Counted from the stretch's first letter, positions 1-9,629 are shown. The stretch: 64,000 nt of DNA from Methylocaldum sp. 14B (GCF_002005105.1 NZ_MSCV01000020.1:1-64000); one strand, 5' to 3'. A program made the numbers and translations. The notes: generated by a model from the letters alone, not told the origin.

Positions 1-1194
1 GGCGGTCCCTTGAAGCCCTTGGGCGAGGAGGTCGCCGAAATCCTGGAGTACGTCCCGGCCCGCTTCCGGGTGATCCGCCACGTCCGCCCCAAGTGTGCCT
101 GCGCCCGCTGCGACCGCATCGTCCAGGCGTCGGCGCCGAGCCGGCCCATCGCCCAAGGCTTGGCGGGTCCGGGACTGCTGGCCCATGTGCTCGTCTCGAA
201 ATACGGCGATCATCTGCCGCTGTACCGCCAGTCGGTCATTTACGCCCGCGAAGGCGTGGACCTGTCCCGCTCCACCTTGACCGATTGGGTCGGCGACGCC
301 GCGGGCCTCCTTCGGCCTTTGGTCGCGGCAATCCGCCGGCATGTGCTCGCCGGCGACAAACTCCATGCCGACGACACGCCGGTCCCGGTGCTCGCGCCCG
401 GTCAGGGCCAGACGAAGACCGGTCGGCTGTGGACCTATGTCCGGGACGACCGCCCGGCCGGTGATCTCACGCCGCCCGCGGTGTGGTTCGCCTACGCGCC
501 GGACCGCCAAGGCCAGCATCCCAGGACGCATCTCAAGGACTTCGAAGGCGCCCTGCAGGCGGATGGCTATGCCGGGTTCAACGGGTTGTACGACACCGGT
601 CGCGTGCAGGAAGTCGCCTGTTGGGCGCACGTCCGGCGCAAGTTCTACGAGCTCCACAAGGCCCACAGGAGTCCCTTGGCGGCCGAGGCGCTCCAGCGTA
701 TCGGTGCGCTCTATATGATCGAAGCCGAGATCCGGGGCCAGCCGCCGGAGGCCCGCGCGGCGGCGCGGCAAGCCCGCGCGGGTCCGCTCCTCGCGGCGCT
801 TCAGACCTGGCTGCACACCACGCTGACACAGGTCTCGAAAAAGTCGGCGCTAGCCGAGGCGATCCGCTATGCCCTGACCCGCTGGCCGGCGCTGACCCGC
901 TATCGCGATGACGGTCGTCTGGAGATCGACAACAATGCCGCGGAACGCGCGTTGCGGGTGGTGGCGCTCGGCCGGAAGAACTATCTATTCGCCGGCTCCG
1001 ACGCCGGCGGCCAGCGAGCGGCGGCGATCTACACCCTGATTGGCACGGCCAAGCTCAACGGCCTCGATCCGGAGGCGTACCTCCGGACCGTGCTGGCCCG
1101 CATCGCCGAGCATCCCGTCAATCGAATCGACGAGTTCCTACCCTGGAACCTGGCCGATCAGGTGACGGAACTGACCCAGCCCATCGCGGCTTGA
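1..1194 (+). CDS. tnpC: IS66 family transposase (TnpC), 5'-truncated by window edge
   Basis: DDE transposase of an IS66-type insertion sequence. The reading frame is open from base 1, so the true start lies before the window. Counting from the leucine codon at position 10, a Cys-rich zinc-finger-like segment (CACARCD) lies near residues 29-35. The catalytic triad is visible: Asp in HADDTPV (about 121), Asp in LQADGYAG (about 185) and Glu in DNNAAERAL (about 312). The C-terminus reads to a normal stop (LADQVTEL...). IS66 elements usually also carry tnpA and tnpB, which would lie upstream and are not visible. The element appears to end a few bases after this gene at its inverted repeat. Confidence 0.95.
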   Translation, partial: GGPLKPLGEEVAEILEYVPARFRVIRHVRPKCACARCDRIVQASAPSRPIAQGLAGPGLLAHVLVSKYGDHLPLYRQSVIYAREGVDLSRSTLTDWVGDAAGLLRPLVAAIRRHVLAGDKLHADDTPVPVLAPGQGQTKTGRLWTYVRDDRPAGDLTPPAVWFAYAPDRQGQHPRTHLKDFEGALQADGYAGFNGLYDTGRVQEVACWAHVRRKFYELHKAHRSPLAAEALQRIGALYMIEAEIRGQPPEARAAARQARAGPLLAALQTWLHTTLTQVSKKSALAEAIRYALTRWPALTRYRDDGRLEIDNNAAERALRVVALGRKNYLFAGSDAGGQRAAAIYTLIGTAKLNGLDPEAYLRTVLARIAEHPVNRIDEFLPWNLADQVTELTQPIAA

Positions 1195-1200
1195 CGCCGT

Positions 1201-1226
1201 CAACACGGTAAGGCTCGGACGCTTAC
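1201..1226. repeat. Right terminal inverted repeat of the IS66 element
   Basis: Read on the minus strand from base 1226 the sequence begins GTAAGCGTCCGAGCC, which matches the GTAAGCG-type terminus usual in the IS66 family. It lies 32 bases after the transposase stop. The following 8 bases (1227-1234) would be one copy of the 8-bp target duplication; the other copy is outside the window, so this is not verified. Confidence 0.75.
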
Positions 1227-1227
1227 T

Positions 1228-2031
1228 CTAAATTCGGGATACCGCTGTTTGCACCTCATCGAGCCGATTCGCCGCCTTGGCGGAAATCCGGCGGTTTTCG
1301 GTGATACCCAAGAAAATGTCTCGGAACATCACGTAATTCACGGCGATCCAGAAGCCTTGAACGATGGGAATGAGCGGATACAGCCCGAATGCTGTGAAAA
1401 CCAGTACGCTCGCAAAAGAAAAGGCGGCTATCATGAGAATCGAGCTCCGATTCAGCGCGGCGCCATGTTGTCCGTACGCGAGCGCCCTGATGAAGCCTGC
1501 ACCTAGACTCCGCAATGGATAAAGAAAGCCGAGGCCGACGGGTAAGATCATTGCCCATTCGATAAGATTATTTCCGCTTTCTTCATAAACGTGCGCGAGT
1601 TGCGTCGACAAATCGCTTTCACCGTAAGTGTTTGCCGTTTTGGCAGAAACGACTCGACTGCTCTCATTGGCCACGGCTGCCGCTTTGCTGGCGGTGATAG
1701 CCATGTTCAGGGGAATGGTCGTCAGAAACACGAACATGCCTACCTGAAAGGCGAATTTGACTGCGTCGCGGAACAGCGAACCGAAACGCGAGCTCATTCC
1801 TATCCAATCGGACTCATGATCCACCACCACCGCGAGATTGAACCCGAGCGCGAGTGTCAGATATCCCGCAATCGGTTCCGCAGCGCCCGCGGCGCCGGTA
1901 ACCAGGCAGCACACGGTCATTACGGCAATCCATACCGGCCATTTCCGCGAAACCAGCTCAAACCCCTGCTTGATCCAGTTTCGCCACGCATCGGGAGACG
2001 CCTGTCTGGGTTGGATAAAACCGTTCGCCAT
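1228..2031 (-). CDS. Hypothetical multi-pass inner-membrane protein
   Basis: A 267-residue protein of unknown function. Hydrophobic segments lie near residues 30-55, 55-75, 95-125, 150-175 and 195-235, so about five or six membrane spans are likely. The N-terminal pattern (AWRNWIKQGFELVSRKWPVWI) resembles the start of BPSS1780-type membrane proteins, but this is a weak analogy. The ATG at 2031 is preferred because GAGG stands 7 bases upstream; a start 42 bases earlier has no such site. The stop codon touches the presumed end of the IS66 element, so the C-terminus may have been changed by the insertion unless the target duplication preserved it. Confidence 0.7.
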   Translation of the reverse strand: MANGFIQPRQASPDAWRNWIKQGFELVSRKWPVWIAVMTVCCLVTGAAGAAEPIAGYLTLALGFNLAVVVDHESDWIGMSSRFGSLFRDAVKFAFQVGMFVFLTTIPLNMAITASKAAAVANESSRVVSAKTANTYGESDLSTQLAHVYEESGNNLIEWAMILPVGLGFLYPLRSLGAGFIRALAYGQHGAALNRSSILMIAAFSFASVLVFTAFGLYPLIPIVQGFWIAVNYVMFRDIFLGITENRRISAKAANRLDEVQTAVSRI

Positions 2032-2780
2032 GAATAAACCTCGCGCAAGAACGTCGTAGAAAATTGGCGGCACAGTTTACAACAGGCCTGGCCCGGTCAA
2101 CGACGTGGTAACACAGTGTTGTTGATTGGTGATCGGTCGGCGTTCCGTGGTGACGCTCCGGAGCGCCGTCTTGCAATTCACCAAGGCTGGGTCAACGAAT
2201 TTCGCGTGCCAAGCTTGGAGAAAGCGGCCTGTCCTCGCGACGAAACCGCAGATTTGTGTTCGCGCGATTGGCGGCTTCGGAGCCGAAGTATATTTCGACG
2301 CTCGATAGTTCATGCCTATCGGAACCGATTCTTTCAATCTCGCGCATTTGTCCTTTCACCTCTCGCGTGATGATGGGGACAATCGTGGCCGAAACGCCGA
2401 CAGTAATTACCAACCTTATCCGTTCGCAACCGGTGCAATTGTGATCGTGCGTTATTACCCCGCGGAATTGCCCTCCCGGTGCGGCCGATGTTCGTCATTG
2501 CATCGCAGCGGAAAACAGTGCCGGCAATATTGCCCGATATCTTGGAACGCAGCGGTTTGGTCCAATGACATATCTACCTCTGTCTCAGATAATTTACTAA
2601 TAAGAAAAACACTGTTTCGCACATGAGGAAATCTGTGTCGGAACGGAAGCACCTGTAGCAACATCGAATCACAGAAGAACAAGAGGGCAGGTCCGTAAGT
2701 CTGGATTTACTTACAGAGTTGTAATCGTTCTCGAAGTGGTGTGTCACCGGGAACAGAGGATTTACACGGAGGATAGGGAT
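2032..2780. other. Intergenic region without a supportable gene
   Basis: About 750 bases between divergent genes, visibly poorer in GC than the flanks. Short open frames occur on both strands, but none has a convincing ribosome site or a recognisable product. It must carry the promoters of both the membrane-protein gene and the CHRD gene. Confidence 0.5.
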
Positions 2781-3443
2781 ATGATCATGCGCAAAAAAGC
2801 GATATCGATTTTGTTGGCCGGATTATTTTCCGGCGCTGTCTATAGTCAAGAAGGACAGGGACCGTTTGTCGCGAATTTGACGGGCCAGGAAGAGGTTCCG
2901 CCAGTCGAGTCCACAGTCCGGGGGGTGGGAATCTTTACCCTCAATCAGGATTCGACACAATTAACTTACCACGTCAGCGTGCAGCAATTGCAACAAGTCG
3001 ACACCGAAGATGGGACAAGACTGACCCAGGCGCATTTGCATTGCGCTCCACCGGGGCAAGCCGGTCCGATAGTCGTAGACTTGTTGGGAATGGTCCGAGG
3101 TGGCTTAATTGCACCACTTGAACTTAGAGCAACCGTGTCGGATGCCAATATCGTTCAGGAGGCGGACCAAATGACTGCTGAACAGATGGGCTGCTCGACT
3201 ACAATTGGCACCCCGATCACCAACATGTCTGAGTTGATTCAGGCCATTCAGGCCGGAAACATCTATGTGAATGTACACTCGGAGCAGAACCCCCAAGGGG
3301 AAATTCGCGGCCAGCTCACATCCATCACCGTGGGTGGACAGCCGCCGGGTGGACAGCCGCCGGGTGAACAACCGCCGGGTGAACAACCGCCGGGTGAACA
3401 ACCGCCGGGTGAACAACCGCCGGGTGAACAACCGGCTCAGTAG
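2781..3443 (+). CDS. Secreted CHRD-domain protein with C-terminal GEQPP repeats
   Basis: A 220-residue exported protein. The start ATG is 8 bases after GGAGG. Residues 1-20 look like a Sec signal peptide ending near VYSQ. A CHRD domain follows (about 24-183), recognised from QEEVPP, the HLHCAPPGQAGP segment and the closing NVHSEQNPQGEIRGQL. CHRD domains were named from chordin and are found in many secreted bacterial proteins; their ligand is unknown. The C-terminus is seven pentapeptides, two GGQPP and five GEQPP/A, encoded by 15-bp tandem repeats, giving a Pro/Glu/Gln-rich unstructured tail. A strong hairpin terminator follows at 3610. Confidence 0.85.
   Translation: MIMRKKAISILLAGLFSGAVYSQEGQGPFVANLTGQEEVPPVESTVRGVGIFTLNQDSTQLTYHVSVQQLQQVDTEDGTRLTQAHLHCAPPGQAGPIVVDLLGMVRGGLIAPLELRATVSDANIVQEADQMTAEQMGCSTTIGTPITNMSELIQAIQAGNIYVNVHSEQNPQGEIRGQLTSITVGGQPPGGQPPGEQPPGEQPPGEQPPGEQPPGEQPAQ
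3333..3437 (+). repeat. Seven 15-bp tandem repeats encoding GGQPP/GEQPP
   Basis: Seven units starting at 3333, 3348, 3363, 3378, 3393, 3408 and 3423. The first two read GGTGGACAGCCGCCG and the next ones GGTGAACAACCGCCG, with a changed last codon in the final unit. The near-identity of units suggests recent slippage or unequal crossover, and copy number probably varies between strains. Confidence 0.95.
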
Positions 3444-3609
3444 TTGGGCCGAGAGGAGCGAAGTGAAGAACGATCGCTTGTCGGCAAAGACCGAAATCCA
3501 TCGGATTTGGTCGGCGGGTGAATCCGAGCATAAAGCTCAATGAGCCTGACGATTTAACCGACCATCAGCCAACGCGGAAACTGTCCCTCAATTTTAACCG
3601 TTATCTTAA

Positions 3610-3640
3610 AAAGGCCTGCTTCCCGGCAGGCCTTTCTTTT
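3610..3640. terminator. Bidirectional hairpin terminator between convergent genes
   Basis: A perfect 9-bp stem AAGGCCTGC (3611-3619) pairs with GCAGGCCTT (3626-3634) around a TTCCCG loop. It is followed by TTCTTTT on the plus strand, and by TTTTTAAG on the minus strand. It lies between the CHRD gene and the dehydrogenase gene and can serve both. Confidence 0.85.
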
Positions 3641-3676
3641 TGGAAGTCTTCACTTGGAAGATCTGCTCATTCCTAC

Positions 3677-4846
3677 TCACGGCTTCAGCACGATCTTGAT
3701 GCATTCGTCCTGCTTGTGCTTGAACATCTCGTAGCCTTCGGGCGCGTCGTCGAGCGGCATCTGGTGCGTGACGATGAAGCTCGGGTCGATCTCCCCGTTC
3801 CGGATTTTCTCTAGTAGCGGCTGCAGATAGCGTTGCACATGGGTTTGCCCGGTCTTGATGGTCAGCGACCGGTTCATGACGGAACCCATGGGAAACTTGT
3901 CGATAAATCCGCCATAGACTCCGGGGACGGAGACCGTACCCCCGTTGCGGCAGGCCATGATGGCCTCGCGCAGCACGATGGGCCGGTCGGTCTCCAGCAT
4001 CGTCGCCTGCTTGGCGCGGTCGTAGGCGTATTGAATGCCGTGTCCGTGCGCTTCCATGCCGACGGCATCGATACAGGCGTCCGGTCCACGGCCTCCGGTC
4101 ATGCCCATGAGCGAATCGTAGACATCGACCTCCTCGTAATTGAGGGTCTCCGCCCTCCCTTGTTCACGCGCCATACGCAGCCGATCGGGGAAACGGTCGA
4201 TCGCGATGACCCGCTCGGCGCCAAGCAGATAGGCGCTCTTGACGGTGAGCTGGCCTACCGGTCCGCAGCCCCAAACCGCCACGGTGTCGCCGGGCTGAAT
4301 GTCGCAGGCTTCCGCCGCCATGTAGGCGGTTGGGAAGATGTCGGAAAGAAACAGAACCTGCTCGTCGGTAAAGCCGTTCTCGATTTTGATCGGGCCGACA
4401 TCGGCGAAGGGGACTCGCGCATATTCGGCTTGCCCGCCGGCATATCCGCCGACCAGGTGCGAATAACCGAAGATTCCCGCCGGCGAATGCCCCCAGAGCT
4501 TTTCGGCCATCACCGCGTTCGGGTTGGAGTTTTCGCATAGCGAATACTGCTTTTTTTGACAGAAGAAACAGTTGCCGCAAGAGATGGGAAAAGGGACCAC
4601 CACGCGATCGCCGACCTTCAGGTTCTTTACGCCCTGTCCGACATCGACGACTTCGCCCATGAATTCGTGGCCGAGGATGTCGCCCTTTTCCATCGCCGGG
4701 ATGAAACCGTCGTAAAGGTGTAAATCGGAGCCGCAGATTGCGGTCGATGTGATTTTTACGATGGCATCGCGTGGGTTGAGAATTTCCGGATCGGGTACCT
4801 GTTCCACCCGAAGATCGTTCTTGCCGTACCAACAATTCGCTTTCAT
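3677..4846 (-). CDS. Zinc-dependent alcohol dehydrogenase (glutathione-independent formaldehyde-dehydrogenase-like)
   Basis: A 389-residue medium-chain dehydrogenase. Visible motifs are the catalytic zinc site ([10 protein letters not shown] near residue 38, GHEFMGEV near 59), a structural zinc loop ([15 protein letters not shown], about 90-104) and the nucleotide-binding turn WGCGPVGQL near 192. The long form with an insert after the zinc loop is typical of the FdhA-like subgroup, which oxidises alcohols or aldehydes with NAD; the exact substrate cannot be read from sequence. It is the third gene of a minus-strand set with an SRPBCC protein and a GlcG-like protein, a grouping that suggests stress or aldehyde handling. 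Confidence 0.9.
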   Translation of the reverse strand: MKANCWYGKNDLRVEQVPDPEILNPRDAIVKITSTAICGSDLHLYDGFIPAMEKGDILGHEFMGEVVDVGQGVKNLKVGDRVVVPFPISCGNCFFCQKKQYSLCENSNPNAVMAEKLWGHSPAGIFGYSHLVGGYAGGQAEYARVPFADVGPIKIENGFTDEQVLFLSDIFPTAYMAAEACDIQPGDTVAVWGCGPVGQLTVKSAYLLGAERVIAIDRFPDRLRMAREQGRAETLNYEEVDVYDSLMGMTGGRGPDACIDAVGMEAHGHGIQYAYDRAKQATMLETDRPIVLREAIMACRNGGTVSVPGVYGGFIDKFPMGSVMNRSLTIKTGQTHVQRYLQPLLEKIRNGEIDPSFIVTHQMPLDDAPEGYEMFKHKQDECIKIVLKP

Positions 4847-4912
4847 GACAGTGTTCCTTGTCCGAATCGATGAGCCGCTGAGCGCTATGAAAACGGGCGG
4901 CGGAATTTAGTG

Positions 4913-5794
4913 TCAGGTTTGGACGATTTCGTCGTACTTTCTCGACAGGCTGCGAGCCCGCCCCGCGGGTTGCCCCTCGGTGGTTGCGATCTCGCCGGTT
5001 TCCATGAGCTGCTTCAAGCGGTGCAAGTCCACGGCGATTTGCTTCTCGGGCGCTTCGCCGAACAGCCTCGCGATCTTGGCGCCGATGATGCCGCCCGGCG
5101 GCCGATAATCCATCTCTATCTTGAATACCGTGCCGCGTCCGCCCGGTGCACGCTCGAAGCGTACCGACCCGACATTGTCCACATCCGCGCCTTCGAGCGA
5201 ACGCCAGGCAATCAATTCGTTCGGCCGGTCTTCGATCACTTCCGAATCCCATTCGACATGCATTCCGGCAGGTGCCTTTGCAACCCAATGGGAACGGCCC
5301 GGTCCGATCTCCCGCACGGATTCGATGTGATTCATGATGCGCGGCAGGCTCTCGAGATCGCGCCAGAACCGGTAAATATCCTCGGCCGGGCGGTCAATCG
5401 TGATGCTTTCCCGCACATGGATGGTGCCACTTTTGGTTCCGGCGCTCTGGCTCAGTTGTTCACTGCCGATGATGTCCAGGGCCGTCACGCCGGCTACCGC
5501 TGCCATGGCCGCCGCCGCTCTGCCGCGTTTCGGGTTGTCTTCGCCCAGAGCCGATCCGAGCAAAGCCAGGTCCAGCGCGTCGCCGGCAACCCGCGCCTGG
5601 AGCCAATTGGGATTTCCGGGCTGCATTAGTATGCCGATCCCGGTCGCGATTTCGCGAAGTCCGAACAGTTGCACAATGCCGTGCCGACCGTCGAGGCCGA
5701 CCATATCGGCGACTTTCCTCGGTGCCGCGACTTCGGCAAGGCCCAAACCGATACTGAACCAGCCTAAGCTCTTCGCCATTTGTTTCTCGTCCAT
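4913..5794 (-). CDS. Membrane-anchored SRPBCC (cyclase/dehydrase-like) protein
   Basis: A 293-residue protein. The N-terminal 115 residues hold Gly/Ala-rich hydrophobic segments (SLGWFSIGLGLAEV, GLREIATGIGIL, AAAMAAVAGVTALDI) that look like three or four membrane helices. Residues from about 125 (HVRESITIDRPAEDIYRFW) to 265 form a polyketide-cyclase/START-like SRPBCC domain, which normally encloses a small hydrophobic ligand. It lies 21 bases after the GlcG-like gene and 66 bases before the dehydrogenase, all on one strand, so co-transcription is likely. The ligand is unknown. Confidence 0.8.
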   Translation of the reverse strand: MDEKQMAKSLGWFSIGLGLAEVAAPRKVADMVGLDGRHGIVQLFGLREIATGIGILMQPGNPNWLQARVAGDALDLALLGSALGEDNPKRGRAAAAMAAVAGVTALDIIGSEQLSQSAGTKSGTIHVRESITIDRPAEDIYRFWRDLESLPRIMNHIESVREIGPGRSHWVAKAPAGMHVEWDSEVIEDRPNELIAWRSLEGADVDNVGSVRFERAPGGRGTVFKIEMDYRPPGGIIGAKIARLFGEAPEKQIAVDLHRLKQLMETGEIATTEGQPAGRARSLSRKYDEIVQT

Positions 5795-5815
5795 AACGTT
5801 CCGCTCCTCTGATTT

Positions 5816-6250
5816 TCAGGTTCGCCAGGGATGTTCCGGTAGATCGGACACACCGATCACCTCGCACCCAGCCATTGCAACCCTGTGATCATTCTCGACC
5901 GTACTGCCGCTCGCTCCGATCGCGCCGATCAGAACGCCATCGGCATTCACAATAGGGAGCCCGCCGGGAAAGGTGATCAAGCCCTCATTGGAAACCTCGA
6001 TTCCATACAACGATCCTCCGGGCTGAGACATCTTGCCGATCTCGCCGGTCGGCATGCCGAAGAAACAGGCAGTCCGTGCCTTTCGAATCGCGATGTCGAT
6101 GCTGCCGACCCAAGCGTCGTCCATCCGGGCAAACGCCTTCAGGGTTGCGCCGGAGTCCACCACGGCGATGCAACTGCGTGCGCCGATTTCCTCGGATTTT
6201 TTAAGTGCTGCGGCGATGGCGCGTTGTGCTTCTTCATAGCTGACGTGCAT
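5816..6250 (-). CDS. GlcG/HbpS-like (DUF336) protein
   Basis: A 144-residue protein of the GlcG/HbpS family. The family pattern is clear: a start like [19 protein letters not shown], then [24 protein letters not shown], then a Gly-rich end ([16 protein letters not shown]). HbpS of Streptomyces binds haem, while GlcG of the glycolate operon has no clear enzymatic role, so a haem or small-ligand role is inferred only from family. It is the first gene of the operon with the SRPBCC and dehydrogenase genes. A second member of the family lies at 45201. Confidence 0.85.
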   Translation of the reverse strand: MHVSYEEAQRAIAAALKKSEEIGARSCIAVVDSGATLKAFARMDDAWVGSIDIAIRKARTACFFGMPTGEIGKMSQPGGSLYGIEVSNEGLITFPGGLPIVNADGVLIGAIGASGSTVENDHRVAMAGCEVIGVSDLPEHPWRT

Positions 6251-6515
6251 GGCTTTTCCCTCCGTTCATTCGTTAAATCTGTTCGACAATCCGAACAGTG
6301 GGGCGTTGCGCCTACAATGCGGGAAAACGGGCAAGTTTGCGGCTGATCATAATGCGGGAAGCGACGGATCGGAGCGGACCTTCGGCAGTTTAAATGCAGG
6401 CAGGCGTGGAACGATTGGCACCCTCCGCGATGCGCTCGGTCTAAGGTCCTATGTACGGCTGATCTCCAACTTGGGTTAGCCGAACATGAATTTCCACGCT
6501 AAAGAAGGAGGGCTT

Positions 6516-7541
6516 ATGTCTGATGAGTTGGCACAAATAGCCGCGCGCATGGTTGCGCCGGGCAAGGGACTGCTCGCCGCAGATGAGAGTACCGGCACCA
6601 TCGAAAAACGATTCAAGAAGCTCGGGATCGAATGTACCGAGGAGTCTCGTCGGGACTATCGCGAGATGCTGTTTACCGCGCCGGAACTGGAAAAATACAT
6701 CAGCGGCGTGATTCTGTACGACGAAACGATTCGCCAGCGCGCATCCGACGGCAAGCTTATCCCGGAACTCCTCGCCGAAAGAGGGATCATTCCCGGCATC
6801 AAGGTGGACAAAGGCTTGGTGGACTTGCCGTTCTTTCCCGGCGAACGGTTTACCCAGGGGCTCGACGGACTCGCGGGTCGGCTGGACGAATACCGCCGGA
6901 TGGGGGCGCGCTTCGCCAAATGGCGCGGGGTAATCGCCATCGGCGAGGGCATACCCACGTCCCAGTGTTTGCGCGCGAACGCCGAGTCGCTGGCTCGTTA
7001 TGCCGGACTCTGTCAGGTCCATGGGCTGGTGCCCATCGTGGAGCCCGAAGTGCTGATGGACGGAGCGCACGATATTAAAACCTGCCGATGGGCGACCGAG
7101 GCGGCACTGCATGAGGTTTTCGATGCGCTCACGCGTTACCGCGTCGGGTTCAAGGACATGATCTTGAAGCCCAACATGGTGCTATCCGGCGCGGACTGCC
7201 CTCGTCAGGCGCCGCCTGAAGAAGTTGCCGAGATGACGCTGGCCTGCCTCAGGCGAACCGTACCGGTGGCAGTCACCGGCATTGCCTTCCTGTCCGGCGG
7301 CCAGAGCGATACGGTCGCCAGCGCCAATCTCAACGCGATCAATGTGAAGGCCCAGGCCCTGAAAACGCCTTGGACGTTGACCTTCTCGTTCAGCCGGGCC
7401 TTGCAGGCATCGCCGATGGCGATCTGGCGCGGCCAGGCGGAAAACAAGACCGCAGCCCAGCAAGCCCTCATCCGGCGTGCACGCTTCAACGGAGCCGCGG
7501 CGTTGGGGCAATACGATCCTGAAATGGAGCAGGCGGCGTAG
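6516..7541 (+). CDS. Class I fructose-bisphosphate aldolase
   Basis: A 341-residue Schiff-base aldolase that splits fructose 1,6-bisphosphate into two triose phosphates in glycolysis, or joins them in gluconeogenesis. Family signatures are GKGLLAADESTGTI near the N-terminus, the VEPEVL segment and the lysine of ILKPNMVLSG, which forms the Schiff base in the family. The ATG at 6516 is chosen because AAGGAGG ends 4 bases before it; an ATG 30 bases upstream lacks a site. It is a single gene. In a methylotroph it could also serve the formaldehyde-fixing RuMP cycle, but that is context I cannot show. Confidence 0.95.
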   Translation: MSDELAQIAARMVAPGKGLLAADESTGTIEKRFKKLGIECTEESRRDYREMLFTAPELEKYISGVILYDETIRQRASDGKLIPELLAERGIIPGIKVDKGLVDLPFFPGERFTQGLDGLAGRLDEYRRMGARFAKWRGVIAIGEGIPTSQCLRANAESLARYAGLCQVHGLVPIVEPEVLMDGAHDIKTCRWATEAALHEVFDALTRYRVGFKDMILKPNMVLSGADCPRQAPPEEVAEMTLACLRRTVPVAVTGIAFLSGGQSDTVASANLNAINVKAQALKTPWTLTFSFSRALQASPMAIWRGQAENKTAAQQALIRRARFNGAAALGQYDPEMEQAA

Positions 7542-7740
7542 CGACAGTCGTTGGTTCATCAGTTCGATGGGCCAAGACGCAGCGTTGCGGCCGCTTGGGC
7601 GTATTGAATGCTTCCCGAGGAGAGACTGAAAGCATTATCGCCTCAAACCTGGCGGTCCGAGTCGTTCCGGCGGTAAACGTTAGCCGACCAAAAACGAGTT
7701 GACTGCAAGATCGGCTCGTGGTCTATTATTTCCGTCAGTT

Positions 7741-7752
7741 CTGAAAATTCAG
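7741..7752. promoter_or_regulatory. Candidate GbsR operator 1 (palindrome CTGAAAATTCAG)
   Basis: A 12-bp palindrome with CTGAA arms, 10 bases before the regulator's start codon. A matching palindrome stands before the next gene at 8319. The shared arms and shared AT-rich surroundings suggest autoregulation plus control of the operon; no binding data are visible. Confidence 0.45.
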
Positions 7753-7762
7753 ATAAAAAGAT

Positions 7763-8290
7763 ATGAAACTCACGCCGGTCATGGAAAAATACGTTCTGCA
7801 CTGGGGGGAAATGGGGTCGCGATGGGGCGTCAATCGCACCGTGGCGCAGATTCACGCTCTGCTGTACCTCGCCGGGAAACCCTTGACCGCCGACGAGATC
7901 GCCGAAACTCTGGGGGTGGCGCGCTCGAATGTGAGCACCAGTCTTAAGGAGTTGCAGAGCTGGGGCCTGGTCAAGCTACTCCATGTCAAAGGCGACCGCC
8001 GTGATCATTTCGAGGCCCTCTCGGATTTGTGGGACACTTTTTTCGCCATTGCCGAAAACCGCAAGCGCCGCGAGTTGGACCCTACGCTGACCGTGCTTCG
8101 GGAGTGCGTGCTCGACGGCAATGAGGACGAAAGCGGGCCCGAAGTGCAGCGCCGTATCGAGGCGGTGGCCAAGTTCCTGGAGCGGTTGCTTTCTTGGTAC
8201 GACCAGATACGGCGCTTGCCGAGGCCGGCATTGATCAAGTTGCTGGATCTGGGCGCCAAGATCGAGAAATTGTTGGGCTCGAAGAGCTGA
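7763..8290 (+). CDS. GbsR/MarR-family transcriptional regulator
   Basis: A 175-residue winged-helix regulator of the GbsR (COG1510) type. The helix-turn-helix is at about residues 40-65 (KPLTADEIAETLGVARSNVS), followed by a wing with LLHVKGDRRDHFEA. The C-terminal third is helical and charged, as in family members. GbsR proteins usually respond to a small ligand and repress neighbours. It heads a set with an SDR-DoxX fusion, DUF2269 and DUF4166 genes. Its upstream region contains a palindrome that is repeated before the next gene. Confidence 0.85.
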   Translation: MKLTPVMEKYVLHWGEMGSRWGVNRTVAQIHALLYLAGKPLTADEIAETLGVARSNVSTSLKELQSWGLVKLLHVKGDRRDHFEALSDLWDTFFAIAENRKRRELDPTLTVLRECVLDGNEDESGPEVQRRIEAVAKFLERLLSWYDQIRRLPRPALIKLLDLGAKIEKLLGSKS

Positions 8291-8318
8291 TTTTTTTCCG
8301 CTTATCTTTCTGTTAAGA

Positions 8319-8330
8319 CTGAAATATCAG
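8319..8330. promoter_or_regulatory. Candidate GbsR operator 2 (palindrome CTGAAATATCAG)
   Basis: This palindrome matches the one at 7741: CTGA arms, four A/T bases and TCAG arms. It lies between the regulator stop and the SDR-DoxX start, just before an AAAAGGAG ribosome site. This suggests that the downstream genes can be transcribed from their own regulated promoter. Confidence 0.45.
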
Positions 8331-8348
8331 AAATAAAAGGAGATCGCG

Positions 8349-9629
8349 ATGCGAGTTCTTGTGACCGGAGCTTCGGGATTTATCGGACGCCATATCGTGC
8401 ATGCGCTGGCGAGGGATGGGCATGAGGTGATCGCGGGGGTGCACCGAGCATCGCCTTCCCGTGATGCGCCGGGAGTCCAATCGATTTCCATCGACTTTGC
8501 TCATCTTTTGAAGTCTCTCGACTGGCTGCCCCATTTATACGGGGTCGATGCGGTGATCAACGCGGTCGGGATCATTGCCGAGCGTCGGAACAGCCGGTTC
8601 GACGACGTGCATCGCGATGCCCCGATAGCCTTGTTCGAGGCGTGCCGCCGGGCCGGCGTACGGAAGGTCATTCAAATTTCCGCTCTGGGTGCAGACGATT
8701 CGGCGTTCAGCCGTTATCACCTCAGCAAAAAGGCCGCCGACGATTTCCTGGCGACGACGGATCTCGATTGGTCCATCCTTCAGCCTTCGCTGGTGTTCGG
8801 ACCCGGCGGGCAGAGTTCGGCTCTTTTCTGCGCGCTCGCGGCCCTGCCGGTCATCCCGTTGGTCGGCGACGGCGGACAGAAGATTCAGCCGGTACACGTG
8901 GACGACTTGACGCGGACCGTGCTGCGGCTGCTGAAATCCGGTGCGCCGGCTCGCCTGCGGCTTCCCGTGGTCGGGCCGGAGCCCATGACATTGCGCGAGT
9001 GTCTGGGCGTGCTCAGAAATTGGCTAGGCTCGGGGGAAGCGCATTTCATTCCGATTCCCTATCGCTGGCTGTTGGCCATTGCCGACCGGCTCGGCGCGAT
9101 GACGGCGACTCCTTTCAACGGAGAAGCATTGCGCATGCTTCAGCGGGGCAATACCGGGGACCCGGACATTTTGTCCGCCCGCCTGGGGCTTCGTACCGAA
9201 GGCTTGGCATCCGCTCTCCGAAATCGACCCGGCACGTCGGCCGAACGGATCTACGCCCGGCTGTTCTTCATCATCCCGGTCCTGCGGTACGCTTTGGCGC
9301 TGCTGTGGATCTGGTCGGGGCTGACCTCGGCGTTGTTTTTTCCGGAGAGCGAAAGTCTCGAGCTTTTGGCGGCCACGGGCATTACCGGTTCGGCGGCTCC
9401 TTGGGTGCTGTACGGTGCCGCCTCCCTGGATGTCGTGCTCGGAGTCGCTCTGCTGACGCGTTTTCACGTGGTCCTGGTGGGCCTACTTCAGCTCTTGGCG
9501 ATGCTCGCTTATACCGCGGTCATCACCGTAAGCTTGCCCGAATTTTGGCTCCATCCCTTCGCGCCGATCGCGAAGAACATTCCGATTCTCATCGCTACCT
9601 TGGCGATTATGGCCGCGGAGAAACGCTGA
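8349..9629 (+). CDS. SDR NAD(P)-binding protein fused to a DoxX-like membrane domain
   Basis: A 426-residue fusion. Residues 1-290 are an extended or atypical short-chain dehydrogenase fold with the nucleotide turn GASGFIG at the N-terminus and a YHLSK motif near residue 122. From about residue 300 there are four hydrophobic helices (ALLWIWSGLTSALFF, VLYGAASLDVVLGVALL, VGLLQLLAMLAYTAV, NIPILIATLAIM) of the DoxX-like type. Such fusions sit in membranes next to DUF2269 and DUF4166 proteins, as here. Substrate unknown. Its stop overlaps the next start (TGATG), so translation is coupled. Confidence 0.85.
   Translation: MRVLVTGASGFIGRHIVHALARDGHEVIAGVHRASPSRDAPGVQSISIDFAHLLKSLDWLPHLYGVDAVINAVGIIAERRNSRFDDVHRDAPIALFEACRRAGVRKVIQISALGADDSAFSRYHLSKKAADDFLATTDLDWSILQPSLVFGPGGQSSALFCALAALPVIPLVGDGGQKIQPVHVDDLTRTVLRLLKSGAPARLRLPVVGPEPMTLRECLGVLRNWLGSGEAHFIPIPYRWLLAIADRLGAMTATPFNGEALRMLQRGNTGDPDILSARLGLRTEGLASALRNRPGTSAERIYARLFFIIPVLRYALALLWIWSGLTSALFFPESESLELLAATGITGSAAPWVLYGAASLDVVLGVALLTRFHVVLVGLLQLLAMLAYTAVITVSLPEFWLHPFAPIAKNIPILIATLAIMAAEKR

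Noticed and set aside
3333-3437. CRISPR-like repeats
   Set aside because: These are 15-bp coding repeats without spacers.
8642-9626. A 485-codon plus-strand frame running through the SDR-DoxX gene
   Set aside because: Only its last part (9629-10099, DUF2269) is a real protein. The upstream part is the +1 shadow of the SDR gene, with Arg/Gly-rich low-information sequence.
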